A stretch of 64,000 bases of DNA from Noviherbaspirillum suwonense (GTDB lineage Bacteria; Pseudomonadota; Gammaproteobacteria; Burkholderiales; Burkholderiaceae_D), in the NCBI RefSeq assembly GCF_900182955.1, contig NZ_FXUL01000028.1:16858-80857 (forward strand), written 5' to 3'. The number at the start of each line of letters is the position of its first letter. The first letter of the stretch is position 1. The translations under genes were made by a program, and so were the position numbers. The notes beneath the pieces are model-generated. The model had not been told where the DNA came from and did not search any database. It saw only the letters and a list, made by a program, of their open reading frames with translations. Of this stretch, positions 1 to 10,878 are shown piece after piece.

Positions 1-1
1 G

Positions 2-325
2 CTGCCGAACGCGAACACCGTCGTCACCAACGACCCGATGGAAGCGACCTACGTCGGCATCCACATGTGGAAGCAGGCGGTCGAGAAAGCCAAGTCGACC
101 GACACCGACAAGGTGATCGCGGCGATGGGCGGCCAGACCTTCAAGGCGCCGTCCGGCTATGAACTGACGATGGACAAGACCAACCATCACCTGCACAAGC
201 CGGTCATGATCGGCGAGATCAAGGGTGACGGCCAGTTCAGCGTGGTCTGGAAAACCAAGGGCCCGATCCGCGCCCAGCCGTGGAGCCCGTACATCGAAGG
301 CAACGAAGCCAAGCAGAAGATGTAA
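2..325 (+). CDS. urtA: Urea ABC transporter substrate-binding protein, C-terminal part
   Basis: This is the last 107 residues of a periplasmic urea-binding protein; the start lies outside the window. The frame is open from base 2 and ends with TAA. The tail (TNDPMEATYVGIHMWKQAVE, then KTNHHLHKPVMIGEI and WSPYIEG) is typical of UrtA, the amide-binding branch of the branched-chain amino acid binding proteins. Its position directly before urtBCDE supports this. It would capture urea in the periplasm and deliver it to UrtBC. A strong hairpin follows the gene, as is common where a binding protein must be made in excess of its membrane partners. The identification is secure, but ligand-binding residues in the missing N-terminal part cannot be checked. 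Confidence 0.93.
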   Translation: MPNANTVVTNDPMEATYVGIHMWKQAVEKAKSTDTDKVIAAMGGQTFKAPSGYELTMDKTNHHLHKPVMIGEIKGDGQFSVVWKTKGPIRAQPWSPYIEGNEAKQKM

Positions 326-373
326 GGACGCGGCAGCGCAGGCTGCAATCGGTAAGCAGTAATCAGTAACCGC

Positions 374-405
374 GCCGGGGCATGACGCCGCCGTCATGCC
401 CCGGC
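374..405 (+). terminator. Hairpin between urtA and urtB (possible attenuator)
   Basis: A perfect 14-bp stem (374-387 with 392-405) closes a four-base loop (CCGC). It is followed by TCTCATTT, which is only a weak T tract. It lies between urtA and urtB, genes that need different expression levels. It may act as a partial terminator or as a 3' end that stabilises urtA mRNA. Confidence 0.6.
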
Positions 406-458
406 TCTCATTTATGTCAGCCTGCCGCGCCGTGCAGCGCAGGCAGGAATCCAGGATC

Positions 459-2063
459 ATGAACAAATTCATCAAGCTCACAGCAACGGCGCTCCTGTGC
501 TTGCATGCCGCGCTCGCCCATGCGGCGATCGACCCGGCGCTGCTGGCCCCGCTGGCCGGCGACGACCCGGACGCCCGCATCGAAGCGGTCGGCAAGATTG
601 CGGCACTGGCCAATGACGATGCATACAAGGTGCTGTCCGCACTGAAGAACGACACCCTGTATGCAACGCCCGACGGAAAGGTGCTGATCGTCGACGGCGC
701 CAATGCGCTGGACCCGGCGACCGGCGCGACCGCGCCGGCGCCGGAAGGCATCGACAACATCACCGTCAACAACCGGCTGCGCGGCGTGGTCGAAGCCTCG
801 ATGGCCGGCCTCAAGCTGTTTTCGCAGGACCGGGACGAACGCCTGGGCGCCGCGCGCGAACTGCAGAAAGGCGCGGACGCCGCGCAGGCGCCGCTGATCG
901 TCAAGGCGCTGGCCGCCGAACAAGACCCCGAGATCCGCCCGCTGCTGGAAAAGGCCGCGGCGACCGCCAACCTGCAGTCGCCCGACCCGGCCATCCGCCG
1001 CGGCGCGGTGCAGGCGCTGGCCAGCAGCAGCAACGCCAGCCTGGTGCCGGTATTGCGCGGCATGGTCGACAAGGGCGTCGACGGCAGCTACAGCGAGCCG
1101 GATGAAACCGTGCGCGCCGCCGCTACCGCCACGCTGCAGAAGCTGGAACGCCGGCTGGCGCTGACCGAGATCGTCGGCAACCTGTTCTACGGCGTGTCGC
1201 TCGGCAGCGTGCTGCTGCTCGCGGCGCTGGGCCTGGCCATCACCTTCGGCCTGATGGGCATCATCAACATGGCCCACGGCGAGCTGCTGATGATAGGCGC
1301 CTATGCCACCTACGTCTGCCAGCTGATGTTCCGCAAATATTTTCCCGAGGCGCTCGACGCCTACCTGCTTGTCGCGCTGCCGGCCGCCTTCCTGGCGTCG
1401 GCGCTGGTGGGCATCGTGCTCGAGCGCACGGTCATCCGCTGGCTGTACGGCCGGCCGCTGGAAACCCTGCTCGCGACCTGGGGCATCAGCCTGATCCTGA
1501 TGCAGGCGGTGCGCAGCATCTTCGGCGCGCAGAACGTCGAGGTCGCCAACCCGAGCTGGATGTCGGGCGGCATCACGGTGCTGGGCTCGCTGGTGCTGTC
1601 CTGGAACCGCATCGTGATCATCTTCTTTTCGCTGGTGGTGGTGGCCGCGGTCTGGCTGATCCTGAACAAGACCCGGCTCGGCCTGTTCGTGCGCGCCGTC
1701 ACGCAGAACCGGCGCATGGCCGACTGCGCCGGCGTCTCCACCGGACGCGTCGACATGATGACCTTCGGCCTCGGCTCCGGCATCGCCGGCCTCGGCGGCG
1801 TCGCGCTGTCGCAGCTCGGCAATGTCGGCCCCGACCTCGGCCAGAACTACATCGTCGACTCCTTCATGGTGGTGGTGCTGGGCGGCGTCGGCCAGCTGGC
1901 CGGCACAGTGATCGCCGCCTTCGGGCTGGGCGAGATCAACAAGTTCCTGGAGCCGTTCTCGGGCGCGGTGCTGGCCAAGATCGCGATCCTGGTGTTCATC
2001 ATCATCTTCATACAGAAACGTCCGCAGGGACTGTTCGCACTGAAAGGCAGGAGCGTCGAATGA
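459..2063 (+). CDS. urtB: Urea ABC transporter permease UrtB
   Basis: Inner-membrane permease of the urea ABC transporter, 534 residues from the ATG at 459. An in-frame ATG at 396 exists but lies inside the hairpin-proximal leader. The 459 start is preceded by AGGA and gives a clean signal-peptide-like N-terminus (MNKFIKLTATALLCLHAALA). Residues about 25-240 are an alanine-rich helical region with HEAT-like spacing and no membrane segments. The LivH-type permease domain starts near residue 250 and contains the family motif GLMGIINMAHGELLMIGAY near 263-281. A long periplasmic N-terminal domain is a known feature of UrtB and separates it from ordinary LivH. The stop overlaps the urtC start as ATGA, so translation is probably coupled. 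Confidence 0.95.
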   Translation: MNKFIKLTATALLCLHAALAHAAIDPALLAPLAGDDPDARIEAVGKIAALANDDAYKVLSALKNDTLYATPDGKVLIVDGANALDPATGATAPAPEGIDNITVNNRLRGVVEASMAGLKLFSQDRDERLGAARELQKGADAAQAPLIVKALAAEQDPEIRPLLEKAAATANLQSPDPAIRRGAVQALASSSNASLVPVLRGMVDKGVDGSYSEPDETVRAAATATLQKLERRLALTEIVGNLFYGVSLGSVLLLAALGLAITFGLMGIINMAHGELLMIGAYATYVCQLMFRKYFPEALDAYLLVALPAAFLASALVGIVLERTVIRWLYGRPLETLLATWGISLILMQAVRSIFGAQNVEVANPSWMSGGITVLGSLVLSWNRIVIIFFSLVVVAAVWLILNKTRLGLFVRAVTQNRRMADCAGVSTGRVDMMTFGLGSGIAGLGGVALSQLGNVGPDLGQNYIVDSFMVVVLGGVGQLAGTVIAAFGLGEINKFLEPFSGAVLAKIAILVFIIIFIQKRPQGLFALKGRSVE

Positions 2064-3141
2064 AGACCACCCTGTTCACGCGCCCGGCCTGGGCCGGCAT
2101 CATCGTCTGCGCGGCGCTGCTGGCGCTGCTGCCCGTCCTCAACCTCTCCTTCCCCGCCAGCCACCCGCTGCACGTGTCGAGCTACATGGTGGCGCTGGTC
2201 GGCAAGTTCATGTGCTACGCGATGGCGGCGCTGGCGCTGGACCTGGTCTGGGGCTACACCGGCATTCTGTCGCTGGGCCACGGCGTGTTCTTCGCGCTCG
2301 GCGGCTATGCGCACGGCATGTACCTGATGCGCGCCATCGGCCGCGAAGGCGTCTACCAGAGCGACCTGCCCGACTTCATGGTCTTCCTCGACTGGAAGAC
2401 CTACCCGTGGTTCTGGTCGATGACGGACAACTTCTGGTACAGCATGCTGCTGGTGGTCGCGGTGCCGGGCGTGCTGGCCTTCGTGTTCGGCTACTTCGCC
2501 TTCCGCTCGCGGATCAAGGGCGTCTACTTCTCCATCATCACCCAGGCGATGACCTTCGCGTTCATGCTGCTGTTCTTCCGCAACAACACCGGTTTCGGCG
2601 GCAACAACGGCTTCACCGACTTCAAGCGCATCGTCGGCCATACCATCACCGCGCCGTCGACCAAGGCGGCGCTCTACCTGATCACGCTGGCCATGCTGCT
2701 GGGCGCGCTGCTGCTGTGCCGCTGGATCGTGCGCTCCAAGCTGGGCCGGGTGCTGCAGGCGGTGCGCGACTCCGAGTCGCGGCTGATGTTCATCGGCTAC
2801 AACCCGCTGTGGTTCAAGCTCTTCGTCTGGACCCTGTCGGCGGTGCTGTGCGGGATCGCCGGCGCGCTGTACGTGCCGCAGGTCGGCATCATCAACCCGT
2901 CCGAAATGTCGCCGGCCAACTCGATCGAGATGGTGATCTGGGCCGCGGTCGGCGGGCGCGGCACGCTGCTCGGGCCCATCATCGGCGCATTCTCGGTCAA
3001 CGGCCTGAAAAGCTGGTTTACCGGCGCTTTCCCGGACCTGTGGCTGTATGCGCTGGGCCTGATGTTCATCCTGGTCACGCTCTTCATGCCGCAGGGCATA
3101 CTGGGCCTGGCTGCGAAGCTGCGCCGGCAGAAGGAGGCAGC

Positions 3142-3145
<4 letters not shown>
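2060..3145 (+). CDS. urtC: Urea ABC transporter permease UrtC
   Basis: Second permease subunit, LivM family, 361 residues. About ten hydrophobic segments are visible. The loop YTGILSLGHGVFFALGGYAH (near residues 67-86) is the counterpart of the INMAHGE motif in UrtB and is diagnostic of the LivH/LivM fold. The C-terminal part (AAVGGRGTLLGPIIGA) is also typical. It should pair with UrtB to form the urea path and be driven by UrtD and UrtE. It overlaps urtB at its start and urtD at its end by ATGA junctions, so the four genes are likely translated as a coupled set. Confidence 0.95.
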
Positions 3146-3984
<839 letters not shown>

Positions 3985-3993
3985 GGAACAAGC

Positions 3994-4692
3994 ATGCTGC
4001 AGGTCGAGAAACTGAACCAGTATTACGGCGCGGCGCACACGCTGCGCGGCGTCTCGCTCAATGTCGAGAAAGGCCAGTGCGTGGCGCTGCTGGGCCGCAA
4101 CGGCGTCGGCAAGACCACGCTGCTCAAATGCCTGATGGGCGTGCTGCCGGTCGCCAGCGGCAAGGTCATGCTGGAAGGCCGGGAGATCACCCGTCTCAAG
4201 CCGCACGAGCGGGCGCGGCTGGGCATCGCCTACGTGCCGCAGGGCCGCGAGATCTTCGCCCGGCTGACCGTGGAAGAAAACCTGCTGATGGGCATGGCGA
4301 CCAGGCCGGCGCGCCGGGCGGGCGGCATACGCGCCGAAATCTACGAGCTGTTCCCGGTGCTCAAGGACATGCTGGGCCGGCGCGGCGGCGACCTGTCCGG
4401 CGGCCAGCAGCAGCAGCTTGCGATTGCCCGCGCGCTGCTGGCCGACCCCAAGCTGATCATCTTCGATGAGCCGACCGAGGGCATACAGCCGTCCATCATC
4501 AAGGACATCGAACGGGTGATCCGGCTGCTGCGCGAACGTGGCGACATGGGCATCCTGCTGTGCGAGCAGTACTTCGACTTCGCCCATGCGCTGGCCGACC
4601 GGTTCGTCGTGCTGTCGCGCGGCGAAGTGGTCGCGTCGGGCGTGCAGGAAGTCATGCAGGGCGAGGACGTCAAGCGTCACCTCGCGGTATAG
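3994..4692 (+). CDS. urtE: Urea ABC transporter ATP-binding protein UrtE
   Basis: Second ATPase subunit, LivF family, 232 residues. Walker A is GRNGVGKTT near residues 34-42, the signature is LSGGQQQQLAIARAL and Walker B is LIIFDEPTEGI. The gene starts 9 bases after urtD and ends 8 bases before ureD, so transporter and urease genes probably share one transcript. The phrase VPQGREIFARLTVEENL is characteristic of LivF/UrtE ATPases. Together with UrtD it would power urea uptake when nitrogen is scarce; such operons are usually under NtrC control, but no NtrC site lies in the visible part. Confidence 0.95.
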   Translation: MLQVEKLNQYYGAAHTLRGVSLNVEKGQCVALLGRNGVGKTTLLKCLMGVLPVASGKVMLEGREITRLKPHERARLGIAYVPQGREIFARLTVEENLLMGMATRPARRAGGIRAEIYELFPVLKDMLGRRGGDLSGGQQQQLAIARALLADPKLIIFDEPTEGIQPSIIKDIERVIRLLRERGDMGILLCEQYFDFAHALADRFVVLSRGEVVASGVQEVMQGEDVKRHLAV

Positions 4693-4700
4693 TGCCGGGC

Positions 4701-5561
4701 ATGAGACTGCTGGAACATGCTCCCGCCAACGACACCGTCAAGGCCGCCCGCGACCACTGGCGCGCGACGCTGGCGCTGGGCTTCGCCGACGACCGCGGCA
4801 CGACACGGCTGGTCGAGCGCAGCCACTTCGGCCCGCTGCGGGTGCAGAAGCCGCTCTATCCCGAGCAACCTTCGGTCTGCCATGCGATCGTGGTCCATCC
4901 GCCCGGCGGCGTGGTCGGCGGCGACCAGCTCGCCATCGGCGCGAACGTCGGCGCAAACGCGCATGCCTTCATCACCACGCCGGGCGCGGCCAAGTGGTAC
5001 CGCGCCAACGGCCATGTCTCGCGGCAGGCGCTGAAGCTCGACATCGGCGCCGGCGCCGCCCTCGAATGGCTGCCGCAGGAGACCATCTTTTTCAATGGCG
5101 CCGACGTCCAGCTCGACACCGAGGTCAGCATGGATGCCGACGCCAGCTTCATCGCGGCCGACATCCTGTGCTTCGGCCGCACCGCGTCCGGCGAGTCCTT
5201 CGACCACGGCCGCGTCACGCAGCGCATGCAGGTCAGGCGCGGCGGCAGGCTGGTGTGGTTCGAACAAGGCGCGCTGCTCGGCGCCGGCGCCGGCATGACC
5301 GGCCCGCTCGGCCTGCATGGCCACACGGTCTGCGCCACGCTGCTGGCGGTAGGCCGCCCGGCCGGCGCCGCCTGCGTGCAGGCTTTGCGCGAGGAAGCCG
5401 GTCCGCAGTTTGGCGTGACGCAGATGAAGTCGGTGCTGGTCGCCCGCTATATCGGCGACTCCAGCCAGGAGGCGCGGCGGCTGATGCACCGCGCCTGGCG
5501 GCTGCTGCGGCCCGCCCTGCTGGACCGCGAGGCCGTGACGCCGCGCATATGGAACACATGA
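4701..5561 (+). CDS. ureD: Urease accessory protein UreD
   Basis: Urease maturation protein, 286 residues from the ATG at 4701. UreD binds the urease apoprotein and forms the platform on which UreF and UreG assemble for nickel delivery. Family features include [15 protein letters not shown] near residues 36-50, the [12 protein letters not shown] block near 65-76, and [10 protein letters not shown] near 92-101. The length is normal for UreD (270-290). Longer upstream starts run inside urtE and are unlikely. It opens the urease gene set as in most proteobacterial clusters (ureDABC). The gap to ureA is 34 bases and contains a ribosome site just before 5596. Confidence 0.95.
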   Translation: MRLLEHAPANDTVKAARDHWRATLALGFADDRGTTRLVERSHFGPLRVQKPLYPEQPSVCHAIVVHPPGGVVGGDQLAIGANVGANAHAFITTPGAAKWYRANGHVSRQALKLDIGAGAALEWLPQETIFFNGADVQLDTEVSMDADASFIAADILCFGRTASGESFDHGRVTQRMQVRRGGRLVWFEQGALLGAGAGMTGPLGLHGHTVCATLLAVGRPAGAACVQALREEAGPQFGVTQMKSVLVARYIGDSSQEARRLMHRAWRLLRPALLDREAVTPRIWNT

Positions 5562-5595
5562 ACCAATCCACTCCAGGAACAGGCAAGGAACATAC

Positions 5596-5898
<303 letters not shown>

Positions 5899-5908
5899 GA
5901 GCAGTGCC

Positions 5909-6213
5909 GTGATTCCAGGTGAAATGCTGATCGAAGAAGGCGAGATCGAAATCAACGTGGGCCGCGCAGGCGCCACCGTCACGGTGGCCAACAGCGGCGA
6001 CCGGCCGGTGCAGGTCGGCTCCCATTTCCACTTCTACGAGGTGAACCCGGCGCTGACGTTCGAGCGCGAGCAGGCCTACGGCATGCGGCTGGACATCGCC
6101 GCAGGCACCGCGGTGCGCTTCGAGCCGGGACAGGAACGCACGGTGCAGCTGGTGGCGCTTGCAGGCGAGCGCATCGTGTATGGCTTCAACGGCCGCGTGA
6201 TGGGAAAGCTCAA

Positions 6214-6217
<4 letters not shown>
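5909..6217 (+). CDS. ureB: Urease beta subunit
   Basis: Urease beta subunit, 102 residues, starting at a GTG preceded by TAGGAGCAG. The start [19 protein letters not shown] and the core [14 protein letters not shown], then [16 protein letters not shown], match the family throughout. The SHFHF(Y/F)EVN segment is invariant in UreB. The stop codon overlaps the ureC start as ATGA. GTG is the right start because it gives the usual MIPGE beginning; the next in-frame ATG would remove five conserved residues. Confidence 0.97.
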
Positions 6218-7914
<1,697 letters not shown>

Positions 7915-8058
7915 AATGGAGGATTGTTAACTGTGGCGGTTCGGATACCGCAGCGGTGGCTGTTATTGTCGTTCCGCGTAGCGACAGTTGCTGTTGCTGT
8001 TGCTGTTAGCCCGCGCAGCGACCGTTGTTGTTGACGTTCCGCGAAGCGACAGTTGCAG

Positions 8059-8148
8059 TTGCTTGTGAAGTGGCAGTTGCCGTTGAAGTGGCTGTTGCCG
8101 TTGCTTGTGAAGTGGCTGTTGCCGTTGTTTGTGAAGTGGCCGTTGCCG
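8059..8148 (+). repeat. 24-bp tandem repeats in the left arm
   Basis: Units of 24, 18, 24 and 24 bases run head to tail, each ending in GTTGCCG. The short unit lacks exactly six bases, so the whole tract keeps the six-base periodicity of the island. In the matching place of the right arm there is the GCAACT array, which means the two arms have diverged by repeat turnover rather than by point mutation alone. Confidence 0.8.
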
Positions 8149-8782
8149 TTGTAGTGGGTCCCCGTTGATGACGCCACGTCGCTGGTGCCGAAATCGGATA
8201 AAGAAGCGTCCGCTGTCTGAGCGAAGCGAGTTTCGGACGCTTCCCGATTTCGGTGCCAGCGGCGTGGGCACCCCGCGCAGCGGGGCGGCATCTCCGGGGT
8301 CGCCTTCTCTTGCCTACTTCTCTTGGCGAAGCAAGAGAAGTAGGTCGGCTGCCGGGCCGAAACCCGGCTAGGTCGTCCGGCAGGCCAGCCGGTATTGCTT
8401 CACCCGCCAGCAGGCGTACCGTCGCGAAGCCGCTTTTGCAGTTTGCGACGGCTGCACGTTACGAGAACGCGCCACAACGCAAGGCGACAATGCTGCGTCT
8501 GCTGGCGGGTGAAACATTGAGGATTCACTGCCGTGGGGAGTAGCCGGGTGTTCGGCCCGGCAGCCGACCCGCTTTTTTGCTTCGCCAAAAAAGTGGGGCA
8601 AAAAAGGCGACCCCTACGATGGCGGTCCGCTACGCGGACTGCACGCGCCGCCAGCACCTGAAACGGGAAGCGTCCGAAACTCGCTTCGCTCAGACAGCGG
8701 ACGCTTCTTTATCCGTTTCAGGCGCTGGCGACGCGTCGCCATCTAACGGGGATTCACTGCAACGGCAACGGCCACTTCAAAG

Positions 8783-8902
8783 GCAACTGCAACTGCAACT
8801 GCAACTGCAACTGCAACTGCAACTGCAACTGCAACTGCAACTGCAACTGCAACTGCAACTGCAACTGCAACTGCAACTGCAACTGCAACTGCAACTGCAA
8901 CT
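8783..8902 (+). repeat. Hexanucleotide array, 20 perfect GCAACT units
   Basis: Twenty uninterrupted copies of GCAACT fill 120 bases in the right arm of the palindrome. On the other strand this reads AGTTGC, matching the GTTGCN-type periodicity of the left arm. The corresponding tract in the second copy (about 63766-63808) has only about four perfect units followed by TTGCGG variants, so the array length differs between copies. Perfect arrays of this length are expected to change length by slippage. Confidence 0.95.
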
Positions 8903-9028
8903 GTCGCTGCGCGGGCTAACAGCAACAGCAACGGCAACTGTCGCTACGCGGAACGTCAACGTCAACTGTCGCTGCGCGGACAAAAAATATTACTGATCGA
9001 TAAATCGAACCAACCTTTACTGTCAACC

Positions 9029-9544
9029 ATGCTGACCCTACATACCCGCATCGACACCGCCGATCACACCGACGGTGAACTCATCCTCCCCTACGAACTC
9101 CGCGAGAAGAGCCGCCTGCGCGCCACCCTCACCTCCGGCGAGGAAGTCGCCGTCTTCACCGTCCGCGGCACCGTCCTGCGCCACGGCGACCTGCTCCGCG
9201 GCGACGACGGCCGCATCGTCCGCATCCGCGCCGCCACCGAAGCCACCTACCGCGTCGATTGCGCCAGCCCCCGCGACCTGCTGCGCTGCGCCTTCCACCT
9301 CGGCAACCGCCACACCCAAGCCCAGGTCGGCGACGGCTTCCTCCGCATCCGCCGCGACAGCGTGCTCAGGGACATGCTGCGCGGACTGGGCGCGACAGTG
9401 ACCGAGGAAGACGCACCGTTCGAACCGGAATCCGGCGCATACGGCGGCGGCCACGGCCACCACGGCGACGATGGCGGCCACCATCCGCTCGCCCCGATTC
9501 CGCTGCGCCAGCGCATCCACCGCCCCGGCGACAAGGCGTCCTGA
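9029..9544 (+). CDS. ureE: Urease accessory protein UreE (nickel chaperone)
   Basis: Nickel metallochaperone, 171 residues, which delivers Ni(II) to the UreDFG-apourease complex. The core has the UreE fold signature (YELREKSRLRATLTSGEEV, then AFHLGNRHTQAQVGDGFLRI). The GNRH histidine (near residue 96) is the conserved metal-binding one. The C-terminal tail is histidine-rich (GGGHGHHGDDGGHHP, about residues 138-152), a nickel store seen in many UreE proteins. No good ribosome site precedes the ATG (bases TTTACTGTCAACC). The gene follows the repeat island, so it probably needs a promoter of its own; the AT-rich stretch 8980-9010 is the only candidate and I cannot assign boxes there. Confidence 0.95.
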   Translation: MLTLHTRIDTADHTDGELILPYELREKSRLRATLTSGEEVAVFTVRGTVLRHGDLLRGDDGRIVRIRAATEATYRVDCASPRDLLRCAFHLGNRHTQAQVGDGFLRIRRDSVLRDMLRGLGATVTEEDAPFEPESGAYGGGHGHHGDDGGHHPLAPIPLRQRIHRPGDKAS

Positions 9545-9548
9545 CAAG

Positions 9549-10229
9549 ATGAACGCCAGCGCCTTGCTGCACCTGCTGCAGTTCTCCAGCCCGTCCCTGC
9601 CCATCGGCGCCTACAGCTACTCGCAGGGGCTCGAGGCAGCGCTCGAATCCGGCTTGGTGCGGGACGAGGCCAGCGCGCGCGGATGGATCGTCGAGGCGCT
9701 GCACCAGGTCGTCGCACGCTTCGAAGGCCCGGTGCTGTGGCGGCTCCTGCAGGCATTCGACCGCGTCGACACGGACGCGGTGCAGCTCTGGACCGAACGC
9801 TTCCTGGCCGCGCGCGACACCGCCGAGTTCCGCGCCGAGACCGTGCAGATGGGCTACTCGCTGGGCAAGCTGCTGGCGGAGCTGAAGCTGCCGCGGCCCG
9901 AACTGCTGGCGCTGCTGCAGACCATGCCCGAGGTGCCCCTGCCCACCGCCCTCGCCTGCGCGGCGGTAGCGCTCGACGTGCCGCATGACGCGGCGCTGCT
10001 GGGCATGCTGTTCTCGTGGGCTGAAAACCAGGTGCTCGTCTGCGTGAAGTCCGTCCCGCTGGGACAGGTCGCAGGACAGCGCCTGCTGCTGTCGCTGCGG
10101 CCGGCGATCGAGGAAGCGGCGCACACCGCGCAGACGCTGGCTGACGATGAACTCTCCAACTGGTCGCCTGGACTGTCGCTGCTGTCGATGCGGCATGAAG
10201 TACAGTACAGCCGGCTCTACCGCTCATGA
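9549..10229 (+). CDS. ureF: Urease accessory protein UreF
   Basis: Urease maturation factor, 226 residues from the ATG at 9549, four bases after the ureE stop. UreF bridges UreD and UreG and is thought to control the fidelity of UreG-dependent nickel insertion. The start [20 protein letters not shown] followed by [15 protein letters not shown] is the family's strongest motif. The late segment [20 protein letters not shown] closes the protein as in other UreF proteins. It is all-helical in prediction by eye. A longer frame upstream lies inside ureE and is not used. Confidence 0.96.
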   Translation: MNASALLHLLQFSSPSLPIGAYSYSQGLEAALESGLVRDEASARGWIVEALHQVVARFEGPVLWRLLQAFDRVDTDAVQLWTERFLAARDTAEFRAETVQMGYSLGKLLAELKLPRPELLALLQTMPEVPLPTALACAAVALDVPHDAALLGMLFSWAENQVLVCVKSVPLGQVAGQRLLLSLRPAIEEAAHTAQTLADDELSNWSPGLSLLSMRHEVQYSRLYRS

Positions 10230-10248
10230 AACCAGACAAGGAAACACC

Positions 10249-10878
10249 ATGACATCACCTTCCAATCCATTGCGCGTCGGCATAGGCGGCCCGGTCGGCT
10301 CCGGCAAGACCGCGCTCTGCGAAATGCTGTGCAAGAGCATGCGCGACCGCTATGAAATGGCGGTCATCACCAACGACATCTATACCAAGGAGGACATGGA
10401 GATCCTGATGCGGGCCGAAGCCCTGCCGGCCGAACGCCTGATGGGCGTGGAAACCGGCGGCTGCCCGCATACCGCGATCCGCGAGGACGCGTCGATCAAC
10501 CTCGAGGCCATCGCCCGCATGAGCGCCGACTTCCCCGACCTCGACCTGATCCTGGTCGAGTCCGGCGGCGACAATCTGGCGGCCACGTTCAGCCCCGAAC
10601 TGTCGGACCTGACCATCTACGTGATCGACGTCGCCGGCGGCGAAAAGATTCCGCGCAAGGGCGGCCCGGGCATCACCCGCTCGGACCTGCTGATCATCAA
10701 CAAGACCGACCTGGCGCCGCATGTGGGCGCCAACCTGGACATCATGGCGCAGGACGCCAAGCGCATGCGCGGCGAGCGGCCTTTCCTGTTCACCAACCTG
10801 CGCAGCGGCGACGGCGTCGAACAGGTCGTGGCCTTCATCCGCAAGCAGGGCTTGCTGGACGCGGCCCGGCCAGCCTGA
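10249..10878 (+). CDS. ureG: Urease accessory GTPase UreG
   Basis: SIMIBI-class GTPase, 209 residues from the ATG at 10249, preceded by AAGGAAACACC. It supplies the GTP-driven step of nickel insertion. The P-loop [10 protein letters not shown] is near residues 14-23, the nickel-binding CPH motif appears in [13 protein letters not shown] near 74-86, and [10 protein letters not shown] is the guanine-specificity motif. All are intact. The stop codon TGA (10876-10878) abuts the stop of the convergent CinA-like gene at 10879, with no spacer and no visible terminator, so the two transcripts must overlap. Confidence 0.97.
   Translation: MTSPSNPLRVGIGGPVGSGKTALCEMLCKSMRDRYEMAVITNDIYTKEDMEILMRAEALPAERLMGVETGGCPHTAIREDASINLEAIARMSADFPDLDLILVESGGDNLAATFSPELSDLTIYVIDVAGGEKIPRKGGPGITRSDLLIINKTDLAPHVGANLDIMAQDAKRMRGERPFLFTNLRSGDGVEQVVAFIRKQGLLDAARPA

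Larger units (their letters stand above)
7971..8954. repeat. About 1 kb imperfect palindrome of nested hairpins between ureC and ureE
   Basis: The left and right halves are inverted copies around a centre near 8456. Paired blocks I could match by eye are 7971-8022 with 8903-8954 (51 of 52 bases), 8196-8246 with 8664-8714 (51 of 51), 8344-8370 with 8541-8568 (near perfect), and 8399-8412 with 8500-8513 (14 of 14). Many blocks are themselves hairpins, for example GAAGCGTCCG and CGGACGCTTC at 8203-8243. The arms also hold hexamer-periodic DNA. No protein-coding gene is convincing inside it: the open frames translate to low-complexity QL or LQ runs and exist in both arms because the DNA is the same. 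A second copy starts at 63719. I do not recognise it as an insertion sequence; there is no transposase. Confidence 0.88.

Noticed and set aside
8783..8902. CRISPR-like array
   Set aside because: The units are six bases with no spacers; it is a hexanucleotide microsatellite.
8577..8996. Open frame of 139 codons in the right arm of the palindrome (ends in QLQLQ repeats)
   Set aside because: It arises from the repeat DNA: the hexamer array encodes QL pairs and the same start region appears in the second island only because the DNA is the same. No ribosome site or domain.
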